Of a stretch of DNA of 64,000 nucleotides, positions 54,234 to 63,045 are shown piece after piece (within the stretch, counting starts at the first letter, position 1; the number at the start of each line of letters is the position of its first letter). A model generated the notes under the pieces. It saw nothing but the letters and a program-made list of their open reading frames with translations. It made no database searches and had not been told where the DNA came from. A program made the position numbers and the translations under genes. Origin of the DNA: an uncultured Flavobacteriales bacterium (GTDB taxonomy: Bacteria > Bacteroidota > Bacteroidia > Flavobacteriales_D > Crocinitomicaceae); contig CAJXJK010000001.1 in assembly GCA_913054135.1 (NCBI GenBank), positions 368,825 through 432,824 on the forward strand. Reading direction: 5' to 3'.

Positions 54234-56287
54234 TTATAAATAAAGTTTAAAGTCAGTTGACAATATCTGCCAGGCATAGGGAAACTTCTAATTACTTCAT
54301 AGTTTTTATTCAAGATATTCATGGCTTTGACATTCACATTAAGACCCATGTAGTTTTTAAGTTCAAAACGTTTTTGCAACCCAACATTTAAATCTACAAA
54401 ACCATCTAAATAATTTGACGGGATATTTTCGTTTAAAGTATAGCGCCCTCCATTGTAAAAGGCATTCACATTGAATCTATAGCCCTGATATCCAACAATT
54501 GCAGTTATTGAGCCAGAATAAAAAGGAGTGTACGGAATTTGATCTCCAAATGAAGCCAAGTTTGGATCAGTTTTATCAATTGACTTGTTGATGGTGTGAT
54601 TTGTAGTAAAAGATCCTGACCAACCATTTTTAGTGAAAGAGAATGTCGCCGAGGCATCAAGTCCGTAGATTTCAGTTTCGCCAATATTTTGCATGCTCCA
54701 ATTAAATAGGTCTTTAGTTGGAATGGCAACAATTTTATTGAAAACATAATTGTAAAAACCATCCACATTTATTTCAAATGATTTTTGGTCATAAGGTCTA
54801 ATAACCATTGGATCGCCAAAATTCTTCGCATATGAAATTCCCAAATTAGAGAGGTGGGCATTTTCGGGTTTAAGATTGGTATTTCCAATAAAATTGTAGT
54901 ACAAATCATTAAAAGTTGGCATTCTAAAAGCATTCTTATAAAAAGCCCTGAAGCGAACTTTCACCTTTTTGAAAGGTAAGACCGAGACTGCTAAATAAGG
55001 TGCCAAACGCGAAAAAATATTAGAGCTAATTGAATCAGCCGATCTTGCATTGTCATGAATTAATTGATGTGATAGATTCCCCTCAACTCTGACCTTTTTA
55101 ATCCAAACAGAAAATCCAGCAACCGAATTTAAATTGATTCGATCAGGACTGTTGTTGAATTCATTACTTCGCAGATTCGAAGAAATTACATCCGAACCAA
55201 AGAATAAGCGATTTGAATAATATTTAAATCGCTTGTTTAGCATAAAGCCACCTCCGGCCGTTTGCATTTTGTAATTAGAACTTAAAAAACCAGCAGCATT
55301 TAAGAAAGTTGGGTCGTCATATTGGGTTTGGTTTTGTGCAGCAAAAGAATGAAGATGTAAAAGCCAATTGTTTTTGAACCTAGAATAATGGATGTTGGCG
55401 CGCCAATCTTTATTAGCCAAACTCTGGTCATTTGTTGGATTGAACAATATGACGGCTCCTGGCAAATTTTGTTGGTTATTGAAATAGTCAACATTTCCCA
55501 GAATCCTCGAATGTTTGCCAAGACGAACCCCATAGCCCAAAGTCAAATTATAATTAAAGAGTTCAGCATTTTGTCTTTTAAATTTCTCATCAGAACCCGT
55601 TAAATTGTAATTGTATTTATATGCTCCGCTTCCGTAATTAGAAAATGCTTGTAAACCAACAAATCCTTTTTTGCCGAATTTGAAATGGCCTAAGACACCA
55701 CTTTCAAAATCGTTTATCGTACTTACCTTTTGATAAACCTCAAAAGAAGTTGCCGTATCTGAGACACCAACTTTTGTATAAATATTAATGGTGCTTGCAG
55801 GCAAGTAAGCTGAAGCCAAAGCAAAAGACTCTTGAGGTTGACCAGCAGAGAACACTACTTCTCTTAAACCAAAACTTTGCAATGATGATAAATCAATAGA
55901 ACCAATTTGGTTGTTAATCAACACATTGCTATTTGTCATAACGGCCGTATGAGTCGCACCCAAGCTTCTGTAAGAAACTGTTTTTATTCCGCCCACGCCT
56001 CCATAATCTTTGAGTTGAATTCCGGGCACAAAGTTTAAGGCTGTACCAACATCAGTAGCGCCAATATCTTCCATTCTAAACCTATCAATTAAATATCTTG
56101 GGCTACTTGATCTCAAATCAGAAACATGCGTATGCCACATTTTACCCTGAGTGATAGGCACAACTTTTAAGGTTTTAGATGTCTCAGGAATGCTGTCTTG
56201 ACCAAAAGTTGAAAAACAAAAGAGTACAGCAACTAAAGTTACTGTACTCTTTAAGAAATGAATTATATGTGCTTTATTGCTTAACAA
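54230..56287 (-). CDS. btuB: TonB-dependent receptor, BtuB-like cobalamin transporter
   Basis: 685 residues, TTG start, signal peptide (about 1-30). The plug domain is recognisable ('IGATDVGTALNFVPGIQLKDYGG' in part, 'VSYRSLGATHTAVMTNSNVLINN'), and the barrel continues to the terminal 'FPMGRYCQLTLNFIYK'-type strand ('SFPMPGRYCQLTLNFIYK'). 'FRMPTFNDLYYNFIGNTNLKPENA' is a classic receptor motif. The specificity for cobalamin comes from the riboswitch and the BtuG-like neighbour, not from the barrel sequence itself. It overlaps both neighbours (14 and 4 bases). Confidence 0.87.
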   Translation of the reverse strand: MLSNKAHIIHFLKSTVTLVAVLFCFSTFGQDSIPETSKTLKVVPITQGKMWHTHVSDLRSSSPRYLIDRFRMEDIGATDVGTALNFVPGIQLKDYGGVGGIKTVSYRSLGATHTAVMTNSNVLINNQIGSIDLSSLQSFGLREVVFSAGQPQESFALASAYLPASTINIYTKVGVSDTATSFEVYQKVSTINDFESGVLGHFKFGKKGFVGLQAFSNYGSGAYKYNYNLTGSDEKFKRQNAELFNYNLTLGYGVRLGKHSRILGNVDYFNNQQNLPGAVILFNPTNDQSLANKDWRANIHYSRFKNNWLLHLHSFAAQNQTQYDDPTFLNAAGFLSSNYKMQTAGGGFMLNKRFKYYSNRLFFGSDVISSNLRSNEFNNSPDRINLNSVAGFSVWIKKVRVEGNLSHQLIHDNARSADSISSNIFSRLAPYLAVSVLPFKKVKVRFRAFYKNAFRMPTFNDLYYNFIGNTNLKPENAHLSNLGISYAKNFGDPMVIRPYDQKSFEINVDGFYNYVFNKIVAIPTKDLFNWSMQNIGETEIYGLDASATFSFTKNGWSGSFTTNHTINKSIDKTDPNLASFGDQIPYTPFYSGSITAIVGYQGYRFNVNAFYNGGRYTLNENIPSNYLDGFVDLNVGLQKRFELKNYMGLNVNVKAMNILNKNYEVIRSFPMPGRYCQLTLNFIYK

Positions 56288-57824
56288 TCTTCGCTTGACT
56301 TTTTCTGTGACCTGAAGTGATTTGAAGGTGATAAACTCCGCTTTCTAAGTCAGAAATATTTAGGCTTGTAATTACAGTATTTGAAACAAGTTCCTTTACC
56401 AATCTTCCGTTTAGGTCAAACAACTGAATATTTGAATTCAATTCTGTTTTGACATTAAGAATATCTTTAGTAGGATTAGGGAATGCCTCAAGTTTCAACG
56501 CAAGATCTTCTAAACCAGAAGTTAATGATTCAGCAAAAGGAGTTCTTGGAAAGGTCGCCGGATTAAAATCAGTATAACTGCATCCGAACCAATCACCATT
56601 AGCTAGCTCTTCAGAAATACCTGCGTTCAGTTCCCAACCGCCGTTATTTACTGCTGACCAAGTTGACCAGTAATTTGGTGATCCACCCAAACCTGATTGT
56701 TGAAAAACAATATCATTCAAAAAACCACCACCAATACTCACTGTCAATACATCACTCGTATTTTGCAATTCATTTAGAGCGGTTTCAGCAGTTACGTTAT
56801 CTGTTGCGTCAAATAAGTAAGCAAAGGCATAAGAAGTTGCTGGTCCCTGATTAAAATCAATAACGATCATAGCTGTATCTGGTCCGAATCCAGCATAATG
56901 AGTTCCAAATGAAGACCAAGGGATGTCTTCAAAAGTAAAAGCTGAAGAGTCTTGTGCAGCTGAAGGCGCAAATGGTCTTCGAGGCTCCCAATCATCATAT
57001 GACACGCCAAACCAATCACCATTAGAAATTGAAGTCGAAAGGCCGGCATTTAATGTCCAATCAGACAAATTTGTTCCGCTCCAAGTACCCCAATAATAAG
57101 GAGAACCAGCTTCACCTAACCAAGCATTCATGTAAATATCATTCAAAAATCCACCACCTGTGGCCACATCAAGATTAGCATCATGAGCCGAAATATCAGC
57201 CATCATTGTTGCTCCATCAGTAGTGCCAGTGAATAAATATCCCCAGGCATAAGAAATTTGTTCTCCGTACACATCATCTACAAAATCAACTACCATCACA
57301 GCCGTATCAGATCCTGAACCAACCCAATAATCCACATCATCAACCGAAAACCATTTTGAGGCATATGCAGGATATGAGTCACCTGGTTCAATAGCTGGTG
57401 AGAAATCAGTGTAAGAGCATCCAAACCAATCGCCATTGGCAAGAACTTCTCCTATACCAGTGTTTGAAGACCAAGCAGTAACTGAGGTTCTGCTCCAAGT
57501 TCCCCAATAATTAGGAGTAGCAGCAATACCAGCATGTGTATTATAAGTGATGTCATTCAAAAATCCACCACCAGTTACAACATCAAGACCTGCTTCATCA
57601 GATGAAATTGCAGCTAGAGCGTCCCCTCCAGTCATGTTATTTGTTGCATCAAAAAGATACCCCCAGGCGTAAGAACTATCGGCCGTTCCGTCTAGAAAAT
57701 CAATGACAATCACAGCAGTATCAGGTCCTGAACCAACATAATATTGCAAATCTTCTTGTGTCATTTGTGCTTTTGACAAAGTGCTAAAAGCAATTGCCAG
57801 TGCAAAAAGTAATTTTTTTCTCAT
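56274..57824 (-). CDS. Riboswitch-proximal T9SS protein with three internal repeats
   Basis: 516 residues, signal peptide 1-20. Three homologous repeats of about 113 residues fill the protein (about 29-141, 167-280, 310-422). Each reads 'GxGxDTAxxVxDF', 'SYAxxYLF', 'GGGFLNDI', 'YWxTWS', 'NxGxxxxxxNGDWFGxSYxDxxP'. The repeats are rich in Trp, Tyr, Gly and Asp. A type A sorting domain follows ('LEAFPNPTKDILNVKTE', 'LESGVYHLQIT'). It is first behind the cobalamin riboswitch, so its expression should track B12 demand. I do not recognise a named family. A surface cobalamin-capture role, functionally parallel to BtuH, is an inference from position. Confidence 0.85.
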   Translation of the reverse strand: MRKKLLFALAIAFSTLSKAQMTQEDLQYYVGSGPDTAVIVIDFLDGTADSSYAWGYLFDATNNMTGGDALAAISSDEAGLDVVTGGGFLNDITYNTHAGIAATPNYWGTWSRTSVTAWSSNTGIGEVLANGDWFGCSYTDFSPAIEPGDSYPAYASKWFSVDDVDYWVGSGSDTAVMVVDFVDDVYGEQISYAWGYLFTGTTDGATMMADISAHDANLDVATGGGFLNDIYMNAWLGEAGSPYYWGTWSGTNLSDWTLNAGLSTSISNGDWFGVSYDDWEPRRPFAPSAAQDSSAFTFEDIPWSSFGTHYAGFGPDTAMIVIDFNQGPATSYAFAYLFDATDNVTAETALNELQNTSDVLTVSIGGGFLNDIVFQQSGLGGSPNYWSTWSAVNNGGWELNAGISEELANGDWFGCSYTDFNPATFPRTPFAESLTSGLEDLALKLEAFPNPTKDILNVKTELNSNIQLFDLNGRLVKELVSNTVITSLNISDLESGVYHLQITSGHRKSQAKIVKQ

Positions 57825-57899
57825 TTTAAAATTTTTAAGCCAATCGTTTCTTTTTTGTGATTGACAGAATTAATAAAATGGAATAGAAATATAGTGAAA

Positions 57900-57911
57900 G
57901 GCAGAACTGCC
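57900..57911 (-). promoter_or_regulatory. Hairpin between the B12 riboswitch and the first gene
   Basis: GGCAGAACTGCC is a perfect self-complementary stem (GGCAG/CTGCC) in the riboswitch leader, about 75 bases before the first start codon. It may be part of the expression platform; no T run follows, so translational control is more likely than termination. Confidence 0.35.
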
Positions 57912-57944
57912 GATCAAACTATGCTTTTATCCCGAAAGCTTGTT

Positions 57945-58107
57945 TGTGAGAATAGTGGCAGGTCTTCTGACTCACTTCATGGCTTAAAACCCTTCCCCTA
58001 ATTAGAGTGGTTTGTTTTAAGTTTCGAAGCTTACAGCTGCGGGAACAGTCTAGGATTTACACCTAATTCCCTTTTAATCATCTACCTGAGGCAGATAAAC
58101 CAAAAAC
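57945..58107 (-). ncRNA. Cobalamin (B12) riboswitch
   Basis: On the minus strand the hallmark blocks appear in order: AAAAGGGAATTAGGTG, TAAATCCTAGACTGTTCC, CGCAGCTGTAA (core, about 58022-58076) and the B12 box GAGTCAGAAGACCTGCC (57974-57958). These match the Rfam cobalamin-riboswitch core. It lies downstream of a promoter at 58114-58144 and upstream of the secreted-protein/btuB/propeller operon, which it is expected to switch off when cobalamin is plentiful. Confidence 0.95.
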
Positions 58108-58113
58108 TCAGTG

Positions 58114-58144
58114 CAAAGATAGGTTGTTTTTATTGAAGAAACAA
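58114..58144 (-). promoter_or_regulatory. Promoter of the B12 riboswitch operon (TTG-N20-TATCTTTG)
   Basis: On the minus strand TTG (58144-58142) and TATCTTTG (58121-58114) are 20 bases apart, a full match to the Bacteroidota housekeeping promoter. Predicted transcription starts near 58107, at the 5' edge of the riboswitch. The element abuts the stop of the upstream alkyltransferase-like gene. Confidence 0.75.
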
Positions 58145-58483
58145 TTAGAGGGCTAACTCAATCATGGGATCCCAGTAAACAGAATTAAAGTCTTGGATTT
58201 TATCTTCGATTACCTTGATGCCTTCAGCTTCAAGTTTCTCTTGCATGGCGTTAGGAGTGGGGAAATGCATTTTACCCGTTAGCACTCCATTTCGGTTCAC
58301 AACTCTGTGTGCGGGAATTGGTTTCACATTTGAATGAGATGCATTCATGGCATAACCGACTACTCTACTTGATTTTACTGCTCCTAAATATTTGGCAATG
58401 GCGCCGTAAGAAGTAACTCTCCCTATTGGAATGAGTTCTACGACTTCGAAGACGTCTTTGAAGAAATCCTTTTTTGAATCCAC
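58145..58483 (-). CDS. Alkyltransferase-like (ATL) DNA-repair protein, MGMT family
   Basis: 112 residues with the helix-turn-helix MGMT C-terminal domain: 'IPIGRVTSYGAIAKYLGAV', 'SSRVVGYAMNASHSNVKP' and 'IPAHRVVNRNGVLTG'. In true methyltransferases the last block is 'PCHRV'; here the active-site Cys is Ala (PAHR). ATL proteins with this change bind O6-alkylguanine without repairing it and recruit nucleotide-excision repair. Its start overlaps the preceding gene by 46 bases, so it is in the same transcript as trmB. Confidence 0.92.
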   Translation of the reverse strand: MDSKKDFFKDVFEVVELIPIGRVTSYGAIAKYLGAVKSSRVVGYAMNASHSNVKPIPAHRVVNRNGVLTGKMHFPTPNAMQEKLEAEGIKVIEDKIQDFNSVYWDPMIELAL

Positions 58484-59073
58484 TTTAAGGCTGATTTAAA
58501 TTTGTTATCTGCCTTAACAACTTGACTTTGGTTTAACCAATAGTAATTATTGTTTTTTAGAGAAGCCAATAACATTGGTTCTCCTGGTTTAGTGAACCAT
58601 TTTGATCTTGGTTGAAGGACATAAAAACCGTGAAAGTTCGCATTTAAATATCTCTGCTCACTTTTAATATTCAGGATAGTCTGAATAGAAAAATCTTTTC
58701 CAAAATCAGCCGAATCCATAAACTTTGCTCCCGTTAGGAGTGCTTTTTTCTGGATCTGCTTTTTCGTAAAAATTCTGTCGAAATCTAATCTTAGTTCATC
58801 AACATCAGAGATTTTACCTCGATTTCTACTATAAATCTCTAAAATGATTTGCTCTTCAGTGAGCTGTTCGTCAAAGAAAAATGCTTGCACCTCTGACACG
58901 GCTTCATCCGTACTTGACATACGCATTGAAGACAACTCTCCCTCTCTATAAAATCTAACTAACTTCAAGTTTTTCCTTTTTTCTACCCTAAAGACGTTCA
59001 AAAACGTCGACGGTTGCCCCAATTTACTAGAAAGTAAGCGGTTTGGCAAAAAAAATAGGGCTTGAATATTCAC
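58438..59073 (-). CDS. Hypothetical protein between trmB and the ATL gene
   Basis: Up to 211 residues; the first about 50 are uncertain because ATG codons at 58926 and 58920 are alternative starts. The confident part is a charged cytoplasmic protein ('EQLTEEQIILEIYSRNRGKI', 'FGKDFSIQTILNIKSEQRY', 'GFYVLQPRSKWFTKPGEPML'). No family is recognised. Its 3' end overlaps the ATL gene by 46 bases, unusually long, which suggests strong translational linkage. Confidence 0.6.
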   Translation of the reverse strand: MNIQALFFLPNRLLSSKLGQPSTFLNVFRVEKRKNLKLVRFYREGELSSMRMSSTDEAVSEVQAFFFDEQLTEEQIILEIYSRNRGKISDVDELRLDFDRIFTKKQIQKKALLTGAKFMDSADFGKDFSIQTILNIKSEQRYLNANFHGFYVLQPRSKWFTKPGEPMLLASLKNNNYYWLNQSQVVKADNKFKSALKWIQKRISSKTSSKS

Positions 59074-59100
59074 AACTTAATTGTGAAAAGGAGAGGCTTC

Positions 59101-59781
59101 TTAATGGATTTTGAACTTAACGTACTTAATATCAAAGCCTTTATCAGTGAAAATCTGTTCGTAATGGGTCTTCACATTCAGAATTTCTTGAGTATCCTGA
59201 TCTAAATTATCAATCATTTCGCCATACAAATCCCAGCTTTTCTCAAGAAGTTCATAGCCTTGCAATTCAATTTGCTCTAAAGTTGAGGCAAACAAAAGTG
59301 AGCTGTCTGTTTTCAAATGAACTAGGCCTCCCGGCTTTAAAAACTCCTTATAGCGATCAACAAAGATCTTTGAAGTAAGCCTTTTTCTTGGTCTTTTTCT
59401 TTGAGGATCAGAGAAAGTCAACCAAATTTCATCCACTTCATTTTCTTCAAAAAAGTAGGTGCAATAATCTATTCTCGTTCTTAAAAACGCAACATTCTTA
59501 ATCTTCTCTTCACGAACAGTTGAAGCTCCGTACCAAATTCGAGCGCCTTTAATATCAACTCCGATATAGTTTTTGTTTAGATATTTCTTACCCATGGCCA
59601 CAGCATATTCTCCTTTTCCACAACCTAATTCTAAAACGATTGGATGATCATTTTTAAACATGTCCTTTCTCCAATTCCCCTTTATTGGTGAATTGTTGTT
59701 TAATACCATTTCTATTGGTGGTTCAACTACAAAAGACATTGTAGCCACATCTGCAAATCTCTGAAGTTTACGCTTGGCCAT
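59101..59781 (-). CDS. trmB: tRNA (guanine-N7-)-methyltransferase
   Basis: 226 residues. 'PIVLELGCGKGEYAVAMG' is the SAM-binding loop, 'NYIGVDIKGARIWYGA' the second acidic strand, and 'IWLTFSDPQRKRPRKRLTS' the family signature (usually 'FPDPWPKKRHxKRR'). 'VHLKTDSSLLFASTLEQIE' follows. It methylates G46 of tRNA variable loops. It lies 2 bases after the HEAT-like gene and 27 before the hypothetical protein gene. Confidence 0.95.
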   Translation of the reverse strand: MAKRKLQRFADVATMSFVVEPPIEMVLNNNSPIKGNWRKDMFKNDHPIVLELGCGKGEYAVAMGKKYLNKNYIGVDIKGARIWYGASTVREEKIKNVAFLRTRIDYCTYFFEENEVDEIWLTFSDPQRKRPRKRLTSKIFVDRYKEFLKPGGLVHLKTDSSLLFASTLEQIELQGYELLEKSWDLYGEMIDNLDQDTQEILNVKTHYEQIFTDKGFDIKYVKFKIH

Positions 59782-59783
59782 AA

Positions 59784-60332
59784 TTAAACAGTGTCATTCA
59801 TTTGTTGAAGCATTTGAACAATCTCCATAATGATATCATTCTTAGGAGATGATTCTGCTTTCTTGTCAACCAAATATGATTTGAAAATTAGAATTCCATC
59901 CATCAATTCATCTTCATTGAGTCCCTCTTCAAGATTCTCAAGAATAGTAATGCATTCAATTGCCTCCATTAAATCTCCATTGACAGTCGCCTGTGCTATT
60001 TCACCGAAATACTGGTTATAATTCAAAGCAGTGCTCCAAATTGAAACCATCATGGCTTGTCTTGCATTCACGTAATCAGGATTATTTAAGCAAGCTATTA
60101 AAGCTGGTGGAACTGCTGTTGACTTTATTGTATTTAACAAATCAACAATCTCCTTTTTGATTGGCTCAGAATCAGTTTTTGACAAGAGACTGATTAAAGG
60201 TTCGATTGATGTCTCGTCACCATTTGTCTTTAAAGCTTTAATAGCTTTCACAACAGTTTTCGTGTCATTAGCTGATAGATTTGAAATCAAATCTTGTACC
60301 TTCTTCTGCTTAGCAGTTTCTTTTTTCTCCAT
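59784..60332 (-). CDS. HEAT-repeat-like protein
   Basis: 182 residues from ATG 60332 ('MEKKETAKQKKVQDLISNLS'). The frame extends to 60431, but that part overlaps the RNase P RNA gene and is rejected. The sequence is a series of paired helices ('VVKAIKALKTNGDETSIEPL', 'EPIKKEIVDLLNTIKSTAVP', 'ALIACLNNPDYVNARQAMM') of the HEAT type, suggesting a protein-interaction scaffold. It is first in the run with trmB, just below rnpB. Confidence 0.78.
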   Translation of the reverse strand: MEKKETAKQKKVQDLISNLSANDTKTVVKAIKALKTNGDETSIEPLISLLSKTDSEPIKKEIVDLLNTIKSTAVPPALIACLNNPDYVNARQAMMVSIWSTALNYNQYFGEIAQATVNGDLMEAIECITILENLEEGLNEDELMDGILIFKSYLVDKKAESSPKNDIIMEIVQMLQQMNDTV

Positions 60333-60372
60333 TCTTAAAAACATTTTTATTTGCCAAAAAAAAGCAAAAAGC

Positions 60373-60773
60373 AAAAGCAAACTTATAAGCCGGGTTCTGT
60401 CTACTGACCTTTCAGTCAGTATGCCTGTCATTTATCTAGCCCCGAAATCACTCTCGGGATCAATCTATCTACCCACTAACTCAGCCGAGCCGGCTTCAAA
60501 TGTTAGCTTACATGATATTTCAGCTCATAAGGTTTACCCTGCCATCAATGTCGCCATTAATGCGGTGCGCTCTTACCCTTGTTGGCGTTTCCGCCGCCAA
60601 GCCACCAGTAAAGGTGGGCACCTTTTCACCCTTCCCCGAAGGAGGTATATTTTCTGCGGCACTATCTGTCTCCGAATTCACGGAGCCTTCCAGTTAAGAA
60701 GTATGATGCTCTATGCTGCCCGGACTTTCCTCTTATTACCAAAAGGCAACAAGCGACAAGCCAGTTTGCTTTT
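60373..60773 (-). ncRNA. rnpB: RNase P RNA (class A)
   Basis: The catalytic RNA of RNase P, which trims the 5' ends of tRNAs. On the minus strand the 5' part has GAGGAAAGTCCGGGC (P4 half, 60733-60719) and the 3' end has ACAGAACCCGGCTTA (P4 partner), both universal. The ends AAAAGCAAAC and GTTTGCTTTT pair perfectly as P1 (60773-60764 with 60382-60373), which sets the boundaries at about 401 bases. A consensus promoter lies 8 bases upstream and a T-rich stretch follows. Confidence 0.96.
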
Positions 60774-60780
60774 ACGAGCG

Positions 60781-60809
60781 CAAAGATACAGCTTGTTGAG
60801 AATAATCAA
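60781..60809 (-). promoter_or_regulatory. rnpB promoter (TTG-N18-TATCTTTG)
   Basis: On the minus strand TTG (60809-60807) and TATCTTTG (60788-60781) are 18 bases apart. The predicted start of transcription coincides with the 5' end of P1. The -7 sequence is identical to that of the B12 operon. Confidence 0.75.
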
Positions 60810-60902
60810 TTAAAGGGTATTGAAAAATTAGAAGACGAGATTTACCTGATTCGCATGAAATCAAATCAAAAGGTGTCTCATTTTAAGATCTTAAGGCAGT
60901 AA

Positions 60903-61985
60903 CTACTTCTTTGTAATGAGTCGATTTACCTTCCCATTCTCAGTATCTAAACTCAGAACATAAGTTCCGGTTTTTAAATGAGAAATAGATATCGCTTGAT
61001 TCAATAGTGGGTTGATTTCGGTATAAACGACTTTACCTGAAATATCAAGAATTTGAATTGAGTTTACTTTTTGATCTGTATTTATGAAAAACTCAGATGT
61101 AGCAGGATTGGGAAAGATTGAAAGTTCAGTGTTTTCGTTCTGATTAATAGATGCAAAGTCTCTTTTCTTATCTCTAAACTCAACAGATGTGATTGTTTCT
61201 CCTCCTATGTCTTGTGTAACAATGCTAAACACAGGGATTTTTTCACCATTTGCGAACCAAGAGTATTCTACCGAAGCTGGCACAGGGAGTTCTATCCATT
61301 GACCTCCAAATAAATTAACGAATACAGAATCTTGTGATTCAATATTAGATTTCACTCTTACGACATCATAAGTTTTAAAAGGAGTGGTAATTTGCCCCCA
61401 ACCATCTACTACAGATGTTCTTTGTTGATAACGTAAATAGATTCCATCAAAAGCAGGATTTAGATCTAACTCAGTGTAAGAATTTGATGTCCAGGTATCA
61501 TTAAAAGTCATTGGAAGTTCATACTTCACGTCAATTGTGTCTGATGAAGCAGGAATTGAAAATCCGTTTGCTTTAATTCCAAAACCTACTCCTTCGATTT
61601 TGGTAGACGACTTTTTAGTGAATGCTACAGGATCTTCAATTGATAAACCAACTTGCTGTCCCATTGAAAAATCTACATCACTCCAAGGCAAAAAATAATC
61701 AGACTCATAATCTGGATTAGTAAATCCATTGTTAAAAACCGCCTGATAAAGAAATTCTGCGCTACTGATATCATAAAAAGTATCAATTCGTTGGGTTTCA
61801 ATATTTATAGTTGAAAAATCCCAACTAAAGTCAGCCCCTGTGGCATTGAAATCCAAAGAGGTATCATCAGAAGAAGAAACGATTACTGTATCTCCCCCAT
61901 TAGCAAAGTCAGATTCAACAATAGTGATTTGAGAAATAGCGGCAGTTGAAACTGCAGTCATCAATAATAAAAAAATACGTTTCAT
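60903..61985 (-). CDS. T9SS type A cargo protein of unknown function
   Basis: 360 residues from ATG 61985 ('MKRIFLLLMTAVSTAAISQ', signal peptide); the frame from 62006 adds 7 residues. The mature part is a beta-rich domain ('DFANGGDTVIVSSSDDTSLDF', 'FDISSAEFLYQ'-like segments, 'PFKTYDVVRVKSNIESQDSV') without a recognised catalytic motif. It ends in a type A sorting domain ('LSIFPNPATSEFFINTD', 'LKTGTYVLSLDTENGK'). It lies 10 bases below a lipoprotein gene and probably shares its transcript. Confidence 0.83.
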   Translation of the reverse strand: MKRIFLLLMTAVSTAAISQITIVESDFANGGDTVIVSSSDDTSLDFNATGADFSWDFSTINIETQRIDTFYDISSAEFLYQAVFNNGFTNPDYESDYFLPWSDVDFSMGQQVGLSIEDPVAFTKKSSTKIEGVGFGIKANGFSIPASSDTIDVKYELPMTFNDTWTSNSYTELDLNPAFDGIYLRYQQRTSVVDGWGQITTPFKTYDVVRVKSNIESQDSVFVNLFGGQWIELPVPASVEYSWFANGEKIPVFSIVTQDIGGETITSVEFRDKKRDFASINQNENTELSIFPNPATSEFFINTDQKVNSIQILDISGKVVYTEINPLLNQAISISHLKTGTYVLSLDTENGKVNRLITKK

Positions 61986-61995
61986 GAGTTGATGT

Positions 61996-63044
61996 TTAAA
62001 GACCAATGTTAAAAGTACCGGTCATTGCATCCAAAGATAATGAATCTGTATTTGTTTGATTCACAAGCACTGCGTCAAAGAAAAAATCAAATACCGCCCA
62101 AGTAGGTTCTTGCCCTGATTGCTTACTCACAAACTCAAGATTTGAAGCTGAGAACACATTAGATGAATTCACCGGAGTTGACCTAGAAGAGTACTCTTCT
62201 CCGTCTTTGATAATCGTAATAATCACTTTACCATAGTTATTTGAAGGAGCAGGGGTGCAAGTATTCATATCCATTTTCCAATCTAGGACATAGTCAGTAA
62301 TTCGCATCAATGTGAAATGAGTAGAAACATTACCATACTCATCTCTTAGCTTATGTTCTACTGTATGAATTCCGATACCGTAAGCATCAGTGTGAGTAGA
62401 TTCATTACTTGCTAATGATCCGTCAACAAACCATTGATGATTTCCGTCGGGCTGAGCAGGTGAAAAGAGCACAGAGTCAGTTTGAGGAATTAAATAAAAA
62501 TCAGGATTCAATTGATTTTCTTCAAAACCAAAATTAACCGGTACCGTGAAAACCTCCTGGCTAAAATTAGAGAACCTTAAGTCAACATCAAATTTCCCAA
62601 ACTCTTCGAAATCAACTTGTGTTGCAGATTCAAAATTATTCTGATCATCTTTTATTTCTAAGTAGTTTGATTGCATCTGATTTGATCCAAAAGAAAAACC
62701 AACACAGCCAGGGTTATCAACTAAATAGCCTAACTGAGAGTAATCAAAAACTGAAAGCCCAGAAGCGCTCATTGGTTTTTGAGGACGCGTAAAATCCATT
62801 CTAATTTCAAGATTATCAGAAGGAGAGTTAATTAAACCAAAATAAGATTCAATACCATTGTTTGTCGTGGTTCCTTGAGCAAAAGTTATCCCTTCTTGAC
62901 CAACACTTAGGCTAACGGAGTCATCATTCATGAGACCGCTAATTAAATAGAAAGGGGTATTGTCTTCAGGCAAATCTGGAAGAGGCTCTTTTTTACAAGC
63001 TGATAATACAGCAACGACTGATATGAATAGAAGGACCTTTTTCA

Positions 63045-63045
<1 letters not shown>
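61996..63045 (-). CDS. Surface lipoprotein with PKD-like segment, function unknown
   Basis: 349 residues. 'MKKVLLFISVVAVLSACKKE' has a lipobox with Cys17. The N-terminal part is beta-rich ('YLISGLMNDDSVSLSVGQEG'); a segment around 200-250 looks PKD-like ('SPAQPDGNHQWFVDGSLASN', 'GIHTVEHKLRDEYGN'). No family is recognised. It overlaps the upstream outer-membrane protein gene by one base and is followed closely by a T9SS cargo gene, so the three likely form one unit. Confidence 0.65.

Noticed and set aside
60333..60431. N-terminal extension of the HEAT-like protein
   Set aside because: It would overlap the 3' end of rnpB; ATG 60332 gives a natural N-terminus.
60157..60813. Plus-strand open frame of 218 codons
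   Set aside because: It lies antisense to the RNase P RNA and the HEAT-like gene; the RNA identity is unambiguous, so the frame is accidental.
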